Part shown: positions 1-7,145 of the stretch, piece by piece
How the letters are laid out: every line of letters begins with the position of its first letter
Position numbering within the stretch: the first letter of the stretch is position 1
Source: Cohnella thailandensis
GTDB taxonomy: Bacteria > Bacillota > Bacilli > Paenibacillales > Paenibacillaceae
Reading direction: 5' to 3'
NCBI RefSeq assembly: GCF_014212135.1
Contig: NZ_JACJVQ010000017.1
Location: 372,001 to 436,000 of the forward strand
DNA length: 64,000 bases
Notes under the pieces: model-generated
Told to the model about the DNA's origin: nothing
What the model saw: the letters and a program-made list of their open reading frames with translations, nothing else
Databases searched by the model: none
Made by a program: the position numbers and the translations under genes

Positions 1-1
1 C

Positions 2-907
2 GTCACCGTCGGCGGCAAGCACGCCCTGTTCAACACGATCAATACGCTCTGCCGGCCGGGCGACGAGGTGCTCATTCCGGTGCCCTATTGGGTGTCGTTC
101 CCCGAGCAGGTCAAGTTCGCAGGAGCGAAGCCGGTTTTCGTGCAGACGGACGCGGCGGACGGCTACAAGGTAACGCCGAAGTCGCTCGCCCCGTACGTGA
201 ACGGCTCTACGCGCCTGCTCATTCTGAACCAGCCGAACAATCCGTCCGGCGCCGTCTATTCCAAGCGTGAGCTGGCGGAACTCGCCGAGTTCGTTCGCGA
301 GCGCGATCTGTGGGTCATCAGCGACGAGGTGTACTCTTCCTTCGTGTTCCGGCCGGAAGGCTTTACGAGCATCGCGTCCTTCCCCGGGATGCGGGAGCGC
401 GCCGTCGTCATCAACGCGGTGTCCAAGGCTTACGGAATGACGGGCTGGCGCATCGGCTATTCCGCGGCTCCCGCGGAAGTGTCGGAAGCGATGCTGCGCC
501 TGCAATCGCATACGACGAGCAATCCTTCTTCCGTCGCACAGAAGGCGGCGCTGGCGGCCATCGAAGGCCCTCAGGACGACCAGGCCGTCATCCGAGAGCA
601 ATACATGGCGCGGCGCGATCTTCTCGTCGAAGGCGTCCGCCGCATCCGCGGGCTCGAATGCCTCGTGCCCGAAGGAGCGTTCTACGTCTGGGTAGACGCT
701 TCCGAGTGGTTGGGACGCACGATTGCCGGCCGATCGATCGAGTCGGCCGACGACCTGGCCGCCGTCCTGCTCGAGGAAGCGGGAGTGGCCGTCATGCCGG
801 GAACCGGCTTCGGCAGCCCGCATCACCTAAGGCTGTCGTATTCGGTAGCGCTGCCCGAGATGCAAGGCGGCTTGGCGGCGATGGAAGCTCTGCTCGGACG
901 CAAGTAA
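2..907 (+). CDS. Class I PLP aminotransferase (aspartate aminotransferase-like), 5' truncated
   Basis: The open frame runs in from the window edge without a start, so the N-terminal part is missing. The visible 301 residues carry fold-type I hallmarks: NQPNNPSG (substrate/PLP Asn region), the Asp of ISDEVYSSF, the PLP-lysine segment SKAYGMTGWRIGY (Lys near nt 427) and the C-terminal HLRLSYS carrying the carboxylate-binding Arg. Known family members transfer an amino group between aspartate or a related amino acid and a 2-oxo acid in the cytosol. The exact substrate cannot be read from sequence. The next gene, a DapA-family aldolase, starts 53 nt downstream in the same direction, so the two may form a catabolic or amino-acid operon (inference). 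Confidence 0.9.
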   Translation, partial: VTVGGKHALFNTINTLCRPGDEVLIPVPYWVSFPEQVKFAGAKPVFVQTDAADGYKVTPKSLAPYVNGSTRLLILNQPNNPSGAVYSKRELAELAEFVRERDLWVISDEVYSSFVFRPEGFTSIASFPGMRERAVVINAVSKAYGMTGWRIGYSAAPAEVSEAMLRLQSHTTSNPSSVAQKAALAAIEGPQDDQAVIREQYMARRDLLVEGVRRIRGLECLVPEGAFYVWVDASEWLGRTIAGRSIESADDLAAVLLEEAGVAVMPGTGFGSPHHLRLSYSVALPEMQGGLAAMEALLGRK

Positions 908-960
908 TCCCGTTCTTCTAACCGAAACAAGAATCGCATTCATCCAAGGAGGCTATCATC

Positions 961-1860
961 ATGACCCCATCCGAACTTAGAAGCCGGCTAAAAGGCATTT
1001 ACGTGCTTGCCGTCACGCCGATGAACGAGGACCTGTCGTTTAATCCGTCCGCTCTCCAAAGCAACATCGACCGCTTCGTCGAGGCGGGCGTCCACGGAAT
1101 CGTCGTCGGCGGTACTTACGCGGAGTACCCGAGTCTTACGATCGAAGAGCGCAAGGAATTGTTCTATGCCGCCGCCGAAGCGACGGCGGGACGCGTGCCG
1201 CTGCTCTGCTGCACGGCCGCGAGCGGCACCTATGAGGCGATCGAGCTGGGCAAAGCGGCGAAGGAGGCCGGCGCCGACGGAGTGATGGTGACGCCTCCGT
1301 ACGTGTCGGAGGTCAAGCCGAAGGACATTGCCTACCACTTCCAGAAGCTGGACGAAGCGGCCGAGATCCCGATCCTGATCTATAACAGCGCAAGCATCGG
1401 CGTCCACTTGTCGCCGGAAGAGCTTGCGGAGCTCGGCAAGCTTCCGAACGTCGCGGGAGTGAAGCAGGGAGCGGTCGACCTTCACGCCCTCGTACGCACG
1501 GTAGCTTACGCTTCCCAGGACATCTCCGTCATGTGCGGCTCCGACGGTCTGGCGCTGGGCGCCTTGGCGAGCGGCTTGGACGGCGTCACCTCGACGAACT
1601 CGAACTTCATGGCGGCGGAATTCGTCGCCCTGTACGACGAATTCGGCCGCGGCGAGAACAAGAAGGCGCTCGAGCGCTACTACCGCTGGCAGCCGGTGCG
1701 CGAACTGGCGCGCAAGTACGGTCAGCCGGCCATGGTCAAAGCCGCGATGGAGCTGGTCGGCTTGTCGGCCGGCCCGGTGCGCGCTCCATTCCGCACGCTG
1801 GACGCGGAGGCGCGAGCCGACATCGAGCGTTCGCTTCGCCAAGCTGAAATTCTGCGGTAA
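961..1860 (+). CDS. DapA/NAL-superfamily aldolase (dihydrodipicolinate synthase family)
   Basis: 299 residues, the usual length for the DapA/N-acetylneuraminate lyase TIM-barrel family. The Schiff-base lysine lies in GVKQGAVD (normally GIKEATGD) and the catalytic tyrosine in ILIYNSASIG. The DapA GTTGE loop reads GGTYAEYPSLT, so the second threonine of the true DapA relay is a tyrosine. It is therefore probably an aldolase or dehydratase for another 2-oxo acid rather than the lysine-pathway DapA (inference). An AAGGAGG site lies 8 nt before the ATG. It follows the aminotransferase closely and is closed by a GC-rich hairpin. Confidence 0.8.
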   Translation: MTPSELRSRLKGIYVLAVTPMNEDLSFNPSALQSNIDRFVEAGVHGIVVGGTYAEYPSLTIEERKELFYAAAEATAGRVPLLCCTAASGTYEAIELGKAAKEAGADGVMVTPPYVSEVKPKDIAYHFQKLDEAAEIPILIYNSASIGVHLSPEELAELGKLPNVAGVKQGAVDLHALVRTVAYASQDISVMCGSDGLALGALASGLDGVTSTNSNFMAAEFVALYDEFGRGENKKALERYYRWQPVRELARKYGQPAMVKAAMELVGLSAGPVRAPFRTLDAEARADIERSLRQAEILR

Positions 1861-1871
1861 ACCGTTCTAAC

Positions 1872-1909
1872 GAAAGCCCCGGCGCTTCCATGGCCCGGGG
1901 CTTTCGTTG
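1872..1909 (+). terminator. Hairpin after the DapA-family gene
   Basis: Perfect 11-bp stem GAAAGCCCCGG / CCGGGGCTTTC with a 12-nt loop, 12 nt after the stop codon. The following run is poor in T (CGTTGC), so it may be a weak terminator. Confidence 0.5.
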
Positions 1910-2022
1910 CGCGTTCGGCAGCGTTCGTATTAAGATAAAGTTGAGGTCAAACTTGGACAGCCGTCTTTTTATCAAGTTTACATTCATCGGACTCATTCTT
2001 AATTAATCGCGGAGGACCAGCC

Positions 2023-2703
2023 ATGACAGTCATATTTCGCAACGATTGGGAGCCGCTGCTTAAGCCGGAGCTGGAGAAGCCTTATTATCAGCAATTGCGA
2101 AGCCAGCTCGCCCAGGAGTACCGGGAACAGACGATTCATCCGGACATGCACCATATCTACCAGGCGCTGCATTTAACCTCCTATGAAGACACGAAGGTCG
2201 TCATTCTGGGACAGGATCCTTACCACGGACCTGGACAAGCCCACGGCCTCAGCTTTTCGGTCCTTCCCGGGGTGCGGGTTCCGCCGTCCCTACAGAACAT
2301 CTATAAAGAGATTTATAGCGATCTAGGCCATCCCATTCCTAACCATGGATTCCTGGAGCACTGGGCGAAGCAGGGCGTTCTGCTGTTGAACGCGGTACTG
2401 ACGGTCCGGGACGGGCTGCCGAATTCCCACAAAAAACTCGGCTGGGAGACGTTCACGACGGCCGTCATTGCGGCGCTTAACGAGAGGGAACGGCCGATCG
2501 TGTTCATTCTGTGGGGGCGAAACGCCCAGGAGAAGGCGGCGTTCATCGACCGCTCGCGCCATCTCGTCATCGCGTCGGCCCATCCGAGCCCGTTGTCGGC
2601 TCATAATGGATTTTTCGGGAGCAAGCCGTTTTCGAAAGCCAACGCGTTCCTGCGCGAAACGGGGCAGCAAGAGATCGACTGGAGCGTTCCGGAGCTCCCT
2701 TGA
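2023..2703 (+). CDS. ung: Uracil-DNA glycosylase
   Basis: 226 residues, matching family-1 UDG length (Bacillus Ung about 225). The water-activating motif GQDPYHGPGQAHGLSFSV is present, as are the NHGFLEHWAKQGVLLLNAVLT uracil-pocket segment and the HPSPLSAHNGFFGSKPFSKAN minor-groove loop. It excises uracil from DNA as the first step of base-excision repair in the cytosol. A GGAGGA site precedes the ATG. It stands alone between two hairpins, so it is probably monocistronic. Confidence 0.97.
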   Translation: MTVIFRNDWEPLLKPELEKPYYQQLRSQLAQEYREQTIHPDMHHIYQALHLTSYEDTKVVILGQDPYHGPGQAHGLSFSVLPGVRVPPSLQNIYKEIYSDLGHPIPNHGFLEHWAKQGVLLLNAVLTVRDGLPNSHKKLGWETFTTAVIAALNERERPIVFILWGRNAQEKAAFIDRSRHLVIASAHPSPLSAHNGFFGSKPFSKANAFLRETGQQEIDWSVPELP

Positions 2704-2707
2704 CGCG

Positions 2708-2755
2708 CAACAGGCAGTCCCAAGCGGCGTTGAACGCCGTCGGGACTGCCTGTTT
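2708..2755. terminator. Bidirectional terminator between ung and the SLH gene
   Basis: Stem ACAGGCAGTCCC / GGGACTGCCTGT with an inner GCGGCGTT / AACGCCGT helix. It is placed exactly between two convergent genes. Confidence 0.7.
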
Positions 2756-2780
2756 GCCTTCGATTCGATTATTTCCTTCC

Positions 2781-3779
2781 TTACTCGTAGATCGGGAAGC
2801 CGGTGGAGCCGCCTGCCGCGCCTTCGGACGAAGAGGAGACGGACGAGCCGAAGTCTTCCGAACCAAGCACCGGCTTATAGGCGGAGGGAATGTACGCGAA
2901 CGTCTTCACATCCGTGATGACCTGAGGGTACAGCGCAGCCGGATCCGGCGGAGTCGAACGGTAGCGCACGATCGCGTTGCCGTCTTTAAACTCGATGCTC
3001 GAGACCTCTATGCCGTAACCCGGATGCGGAACGGTGGCGGTCACCGTCACTTTGGTTACGTCGCCCGAATAAGCCTCGGATGTCAGCTTCACGTCGCTCA
3101 GCACGGAAGTTTGAGGCTCCTCCACTTCGGGCAGCGGCGTTTTCTCCACGAATTCGATCGCCCTGTCGAGCAGAACGGCCGCTTCGCTTCTCGTAATCGC
3201 GTCCTGCGGACGGAAGTTTTGCTCCCTATCCAATTCGGCGATGCCGGAGACGAGCAGCTTCTGAATGCTGTTCGAGAACGCTTGGGTCACTTTGTCTTCG
3301 TCGTTCAGCATGACGTATTGCTCGGTGAAGGCGTAGTCGCCTTTGGTGGAGATCCCCTGGAACAGCCAATGGGCGAATTGCTCGCGGGTGATCTTCTTGC
3401 TAGGGTCGATGTCCTTCGGGATGTCGAGTCCGTTCAGCTGCGCGATAATAAACGTCATCGCATAGGAGGCGTTATCCTTCACGTTCGTGAAGTAGTCGCT
3501 GGCTTTCGGCTCCTTAATAAAGTTCATGGCGTCGATGTTCAGGTTCAATCCTTTGACGATCAGCGTAAGGGCCGTCGCTCCGTCCACCGGAGCTTGGGGC
3601 TTGAAGGCGTTGTTGCCGACGCCTTGGACGATTCCCCGGTCGCGCAGGTCTTGGATGGACTTGTAGCCCGGATCTTTCGGCGATATGTCGCTAAAGGCGA
3701 ATGCGGACCCGCTCAGCAGGACGCAGGAGAGGGCGGCGGCGGCAAAGGCGATCGTCTTCTTCGGCTTGGATGGCATCAT
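2781..3779 (-). CDS. SLH-domain secreted surface protein
   Basis: 332 residues. The N terminus (KPKKTIAFAAAALSCVLLSGSAFA) is a signal peptide with cleavage after SAFA. It is followed at once by an S-layer homology repeat (FSDISPKDPGYKSIQDLRDRGIVQGVG...FKP). Two weaker SLH-like repeats follow: ASDYFTNVKDNASYAMTFII with ITREQFAHWL, and DKVTQAFSNSIQKLL with FRPQDAITRSEAAVLLDRAI. SLH domains anchor proteins to pyruvylated secondary cell-wall polymers. The C-terminal third is a beta-rich region without a recognised domain, ending in a Ser/Gly-rich tail. A GGGAGG site lies before ATGATG; either ATG could start. Confidence 0.85.
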   Translation of the reverse strand: MMPSKPKKTIAFAAAALSCVLLSGSAFAFSDISPKDPGYKSIQDLRDRGIVQGVGNNAFKPQAPVDGATALTLIVKGLNLNIDAMNFIKEPKASDYFTNVKDNASYAMTFIIAQLNGLDIPKDIDPSKKITREQFAHWLFQGISTKGDYAFTEQYVMLNDEDKVTQAFSNSIQKLLVSGIAELDREQNFRPQDAITRSEAAVLLDRAIEFVEKTPLPEVEEPQTSVLSDVKLTSEAYSGDVTKVTVTATVPHPGYGIEVSSIEFKDGNAIVRYRSTPPDPAALYPQVITDVKTFAYIPSAYKPVLGSEDFGSSVSSSSEGAAGGSTGFPIYE

Positions 3780-3867
3780 GAAATCCTCCCTGTAGGTGGT
3801 TTTGGGTTTGTTGCCAGCTGGTATCGATTCAGACGCAGGGATAGGGGAGAAGGTTGCAGGCGTGCCG

Positions 3868-3909
3868 GAAAAACAAAAAGAGCCTTCGGATCTCTCCGAG
3901 GCTCTCTGG
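3868..3909 (-). terminator. Terminator of the first tRNA-Val
   Basis: Read on the minus strand, GAGAGCCTCGGAGAGATCCGAAGGCTC folds into a stable hairpin followed by TTTTTGTTTTT. It lies just past the 3' end of the tRNA. Confidence 0.75.
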
Positions 3910-3920
3910 CTTGTATAAGA

Positions 3921-3996
3921 TGGTGATCTGGACAGGGATCGAACCTGTGACCCCTACCCTGTCAAGGTAGTGCTCTCCCAGCTGAGCTACCAGATC
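3921..3996 (-). tRNA. tRNA-Val (GAC), copy 1
   Basis: 76 nt with CCA encoded. On the minus strand the acceptor stem is GATCTGG/CCAGATC with discriminator A. The D arm has AGCTCAGCTGGGAGAGC, the anticodon stem-loop is CTACC-TTGACAG-GGTAG (anticodon GAC, reading GUC/GUU) and the T arm is GGGTTCGATCC-like (CAGGTTCGATCCCTG). It is identical over its full length to the copy at 4902-4977. It has its own promoter and terminator. Confidence 0.96.
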
Positions 3997-4018
3997 AAGT
4001 AATGTCGCGACTTGATCT

Positions 4019-4047
4019 ATTATAGCGGCAACCGCGGAAGAAGTAAA
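4019..4047 (-). promoter_or_regulatory. Promoter of tRNA-Val copy 1
   Basis: On the minus strand, TTTACT (4047-4042), a 17-nt spacer and TATAAT (4024-4019), ending 22 nt before the tRNA 5' end. This is a standard SigA layout. Confidence 0.75.
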
Positions 4048-4070
4048 GGACTTCTCGTAAAATAGTTGAA

Positions 4071-4790
4071 TTACTTTTGTGGGGCTGGAGTCGTATCCTT
4101 GGCTTGGTTGGCTTTGCTCCATACACGGTGGATCCGCTCTTGAATTCGCGCTTTTTCCTTCTCGAGCAGCTTGGAGACGAGGGCATCCTCGGAGATTCCT
4201 TTCTCCTTGCCGATCTGAGCGATCGTCTTGCCGTTCTTCAGCTCTTGAAGCAAGACGTCCGAGCTGATTCCGAGCACCTGGGCGGTTTCGTCCAAACGCT
4301 TCGAGCGGTGGTGCCCGTTCCCGCCGTGCCGGTGCCAGGCGTTGCCGTTGCCTTCCACAAGCCGCGTCGTGTGCTCCACGAGGCGCTCGTTGATTTTTTT
4401 GGCCTGCTCGTCGGTGAGACGGCCGGCTTTGACCGCTTCCGTTATGCGTTCTTTCTGCATCTTGACGAGCAGGTCGATGACCTTCTGCTTCGATACGCCT
4501 TGGGACTTCGCGATATCGGCGAGCGATTCGCCGGCGCTGAGGCGGGAGCGCAAGGTCGACTCGTCAAGCTTAAGCAGCTTAAGCAGCGGGGCGTTCCCGT
4601 CCGATTGCATCGCCCCGAACACTTCGAGATCAAGCGGAGCGCGATGCTCGTGGAGCGAGGCGGGCGGAGCCGTCGGGTCGGCTGCGGAAGCGGCAGGTGC
4701 GGCGGTTAGTAAAGCGATGCCGGGCAGCGCGAGCGCGAAGGCGGCCGTCAGCAAAGGTCGCTTCAGAAAGTTGTTGTTCTTAGGTTTCAT
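4071..4790 (-). CDS. Secreted protein with two helical 'LADIAKSQGVS' repeats, function unknown
   Basis: 239 residues with a clear signal peptide (KRPLLTAAFALALPGIALLTAAPAASA). Two repeats of about 45 residues follow. The first is LLKLDESTLRSRLSAGESLADIAKSQGVSKQKVIDLLVKMQKERI and the second is VLGISSDVLLQELKNGKTIAQIGKEKGISEDALVSKLLEKEKARI. They are separated by a His/Gly-rich linker (WHRHGGNGHHR). Such repeats occur in uncharacterised exported Bacillales proteins. No enzyme motif is visible, so I assign no function. AAGGAG lies 10 nt before the ATG. The gene lies between the two identical tRNA-Val genes, all three on the minus strand. Confidence 0.8.
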   Translation of the reverse strand: MKPKNNNFLKRPLLTAAFALALPGIALLTAAPAASAADPTAPPASLHEHRAPLDLEVFGAMQSDGNAPLLKLLKLDESTLRSRLSAGESLADIAKSQGVSKQKVIDLLVKMQKERITEAVKAGRLTDEQAKKINERLVEHTTRLVEGNGNAWHRHGGNGHHRSKRLDETAQVLGISSDVLLQELKNGKTIAQIGKEKGISEDALVSKLLEKEKARIQERIHRVWSKANQAKDTTPAPQK

Positions 4791-4852
4791 GTTGTTCTCA
4801 CTCCTTCAACAACCATTGTGGGTCAAGTGAGCGAGAACTAAACCGTCTCCGG

Positions 4853-4890
4853 ACAAAAAAATAAGAGCCCTTGTATTCAAGGGCCCGCGT
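4853..4890 (-). terminator. Terminator of the second tRNA-Val
   Basis: On the minus strand, GGGCCCTTGAATACAAGGGCTC forms a stem-loop followed by TTATTTTTTTG, directly after the tRNA 3' end. Confidence 0.75.
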
Positions 4891-4901
4891 AGTTTAAAGG
4901 A

Positions 4902-4977
4902 TGGTGATCTGGACAGGGATCGAACCTGTGACCCCTACCCTGTCAAGGTAGTGCTCTCCCAGCTGAGCTACCAGATC
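4902..4977 (-). tRNA. tRNA-Val (GAC), copy 2
   Basis: Identical 76-nt sequence to copy 1 with anticodon GAC and encoded CCA. The identity stops at the tRNA ends: promoter, terminator and spacers differ. This points to an old duplication, or gene conversion keeping the mature part uniform (inference). Confidence 0.96.
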
Positions 4978-4999
4978 GCGTCTCGTAAGGACAAATAGA

Positions 5000-5028
5000 A
5001 TAATACCAAGCCGAGCGCTCGAAGTCAA
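5000..5028 (-). promoter_or_regulatory. Promoter of tRNA-Val copy 2
   Basis: Minus strand TTGACT (5028-5023), 17-nt spacer, TATTAT (5005-5000), 23 nt before the tRNA. Near-consensus SigA. Confidence 0.8.
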
Positions 5029-5158
5029 CGGGTTTGCACCTTTCTTTTTTTGCACAATAAACGCCAAATTTATTATGCCCGAACCTGTTGCGAAGAGGGA
5101 TGAATGGCAAACGGGATGCGTACATATGAACTACGACAGGAACCGGGAGGCGGCGAGT

Positions 5159-5323
5159 ATGGAAGAACCGGTGTATCTGCTGATCTGGCTGATCGGATTG
5201 TTCGGCTTGATCGGCTTCGTTCTGGCGGCGGTAACGAATCTCGTGCGCAAGGACACTACGGAATACGACAAGCGGTTCACATGGGAATGGAAGCGGGAAT
5301 GGGAGGAGGACGGCAAGAATTGA
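5159..5323 (+). CDS. Small single-pass membrane protein
   Basis: 54 residues from the ATG preceded by GGGAGG at 8 nt. The longer frame reaching back to 5075 has no ribosome binding site. Residues 4-26 (PVYLLIWLIGLFGLIGFVLAAVT) form one transmembrane helix, followed by a charged Trp-rich tail (FTWEWKREWEEDGKN). No known domain. It runs with the small lipoprotein gene 92 nt downstream. Confidence 0.65.
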   Translation: MEEPVYLLIWLIGLFGLIGFVLAAVTNLVRKDTTEYDKRFTWEWKREWEEDGKN

Positions 5324-5415
5324 AGGCGCTTTAATTCCAGTCGAAAAACGAATAAGAGAAGCGCTTCGAGGGCAACATGGTGCTGTATTCCAACTTGTCC
5401 AAGGAGCGCCAATTC

Positions 5416-5637
5416 ATGCAGATGCGTAAAGGCAGCCACGGCCGTAAAATCATTCTCGTCACGCTCGCGCTCGCTTCGTTAGGCGGACTTAGCGCCTGCC
5501 AGCAACGGTTCGTCATTCCGGATGACAGGAACGTTATGGCCAGCGTATACGGGAACCGCTCTCAAAGCGTTATCGGCGACGTCTACTCGAGATCCTCCGC
5601 CGTAACGGATGCTCCTTCCTTCTCCGGCAGATGGTAG
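5416..5637 (+). CDS. Small putative lipoprotein
   Basis: 73 residues. The start is the ATG 10 nt after AAGGAG, rather than the upstream ATG at 5377, which lacks a site. A basic N-region (RKGSHGRK) and hydrophobic segment (IILVTLALASLGG) lead to the lipobox LSAC. The predicted mature lipoprotein is about 48 residues (CQQRFVIPDDRNV...). No recognised domain. A strong hairpin ends the unit. Confidence 0.65.
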   Translation: MQMRKGSHGRKIILVTLALASLGGLSACQQRFVIPDDRNVMASVYGNRSQSVIGDVYSRSSAVTDAPSFSGRW

Positions 5638-5653
5638 CCGACAGTCGGCTAAT

Positions 5654-5708
5654 AAACGAACAAGCTCCGCAGCTCGGCTAATCGGCCGGCTGCGGAGCTT
5701 GTTCGTTT
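5654..5708. terminator. Long bidirectional hairpin terminator
   Basis: 20-bp near-perfect stem (AAACGAACAAGCTCCGCAGC with GCTGCGGAGCTTGTTCGTTT) placed between the lipoprotein gene and a convergent micro-gene. A/T-rich ends suit both directions. Confidence 0.75.
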
Positions 5709-5808
5709 ACTCTTCCCATTTGCGGGAATAGGCTTTCCCGGTTACCCAGATAATGCTTACGATCAGCAATACGGCGATAATGCCGGCGATAACGTAAGTC
5801 GCGACCAA
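5707..5808 (-). CDS. Candidate 33-residue membrane micro-protein (TTG start)
   Basis: A short minus-strand frame begins with TTG, preceded 10 nt upstream by AAAGGTG, with an in-frame TGA just before the start. The product is one transmembrane helix (VATYVIAGIIAVLLIVSIIWV) and a short charged tail (TGKAYSRKWEE) similar in style to the tail of the 54-residue protein upstream. The stop codon sits at the edge of the hairpin terminator, as for a real transcription unit. Its size makes it speculative. Confidence 0.45.
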   Translation of the reverse strand: MVATYVIAGIIAVLLIVSIIWVTGKAYSRKWEE

Positions 5809-5881
5809 GAGGCTTCAACACCTTTCCAGACACCTTTCCTCATTATAAACCCGTTTTGCGGAGAGGGCTATCTTAATGAGG

Positions 5882-6610
5882 TTACACCGAATAGATTCGG
5901 TGCTGCTCCACGAAGCTCATCCGGCCGGTTCGGCCTTCGAATTCGCTGCGATCGTCCCCGTAATGCATGAGCCGGATACGGGATTGAATATCGTCGGGCA
6001 GCGTCAACAGCTCGGAGAGCGAGGCATGGACGAGTCCCGGCTCGTGCAGCTGGCAATCGTGGAATAAAGTCCGGACGCCTCTCTCCCGAACGAGGTGCTC
6101 GAGCAGCTTGGGGCTGAAGACGATATCGGCGGAATAGAAGAACGAATCGTTGAACAGCATGGAGTAGCTCTTCTTGTTCGGCACGTGATCGGTTTGCATC
6201 AATTCGATCTTGAGGCCGGGGAAGATCTCCTGCGGCACGCCCGGAGCAAGAGGGCGCACTTCGAAATAGTCGGAGAGCTGACGGAAATCCTCTTGCTCGA
6301 GTCCTCCGCGCAACGAGTTGTTCCACAGCGGCTCCGCCAAATCCTCGGCGATGAAGAGAGGGACTTTGATCTTATATTTATAGAGATATTGGAAGGCTAG
6401 CTCCTCAAGACCCCCGATATGGTCCGCGTGAATATGGGAGATCAGGATGCCATGGATCCGATTGAGCGGAATTCCCATTTGGTGAAGCGCCGTCGGAGCG
6501 GTCAAGCCGCAATCGATCAGCAAGGTTTGGCTATCGCAATGGAGCAGGGCGTTATTGTTGTAGTAGGCTTTGGCGAATGCGCTGCCTGTCCCGATCATCT
6601 GAATGTCCAT
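5882..6610 (-). CDS. MBL-fold metallo-hydrolase (RNase Z-like)
   Basis: 242 residues from the ATG that follows GGGAGG by 6 nt; an upstream in-frame start at 6640 lacks a site. Family motifs: N-terminal MIGTGSAFAKAYYNNN, metal motif HIHADH (SHIHADHIGG), QTDHVPNKKSYSM, the Asp of SADIVF and the C-terminal histidine in LMHYGDD. These match the two-zinc beta-lactamase fold of the ElaC/RNase Z branch. At 242 residues it is shorter than true tRNase Z (about 305) and lacks its exosite arm, so the substrate is uncertain. It stands alone. Confidence 0.85.
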   Translation of the reverse strand: MDIQMIGTGSAFAKAYYNNNALLHCDSQTLLIDCGLTAPTALHQMGIPLNRIHGILISHIHADHIGGLEELAFQYLYKYKIKVPLFIAEDLAEPLWNNSLRGGLEQEDFRQLSDYFEVRPLAPGVPQEIFPGLKIELMQTDHVPNKKSYSMLFNDSFFYSADIVFSPKLLEHLVRERGVRTLFHDCQLHEPGLVHASLSELLTLPDDIQSRIRLMHYGDDRSEFEGRTGRMSFVEQHRIYSV

Positions 6611-6810
6611 CTGCAGCCTCCCGGTTACGATAAGACGCACTGGTTAATATCCGACATGATTCCTCATAAATGTACCATAATTTGTATCGATGCAAAAGCT
6701 TTCCCGCGGAATCGAAAGTCCCGTCCCTTGATGGTAGCCGGAGCACCACCGGAAGTATAGCCGCATACCTTGTTGAAGATACGATTCGTTCAACTTAAGG
6801 GGAATGCGAA

Positions 6811-7056
6811 ATGAACAAGCCAGCCGGCAAAAAAACGGTCAAGAAAAAAAGCAGCTCCGCGGACAGCCAGCGGCCGCAAATGAAAGTGGTGACTTCCGAC
6901 GCATGCGCCGCATGCAAAACGCCCTGTCACCGAGGGTTGGATTACTTGGAGAGGATGTCGAAGCCGGGAGCGGTCGGCAACGGGGTTCCGTGCGTCCTTA
7001 CGCTGCCGCCGGCGGCAAGGCCTTCCTCCGCTTTCGCTGCGCTAGCGAAAGGTTAA
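6811..7056 (+). CDS. Small Cys-containing conserved protein, function unknown
   Basis: 81 residues with a lysine-rich N terminus (NKPAGKKTVKKKSSS) and a cysteine cluster CAACKTPCHRGLDYLERM plus a later GVPC. The C-x2-C-x3-C arrangement could bind a metal, but no family is recognised. AAGGGG precedes the ATG. The stop codon lies inside the loop-to-tail region of the following hairpin, so termination and the 3' end of the gene overlap. Confidence 0.6.
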   Translation: MNKPAGKKTVKKKSSSADSQRPQMKVVTSDACAACKTPCHRGLDYLERMSKPGAVGNGVPCVLTLPPAARPSSAFAALAKG

Positions 7057-7067
7057 AATTTTTTTAA
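7031..7067 (+). terminator. Terminator overlapping the end of the Cys-cluster gene
   Basis: Stem CTTTCGCT / AGCGAAAG inside the last codons, then GGTTAAAATTTTTTTAAATTTT. Confidence 0.5.
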
Positions 7068-7145
7068 ATTTTCTCCGCAACTTTTCCCTTTGCGATCGGT
7101 ATAACCAATTGCATGCAAGGAATTGGATGACGGAGGGAATGACGG

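Noticed and set aside
5075..5158. N-terminal extension of the 54-residue membrane protein
   Set aside because: The upstream ATG codons lack a ribosome site, whereas GGGAGG sits correctly before the ATG at 5159.
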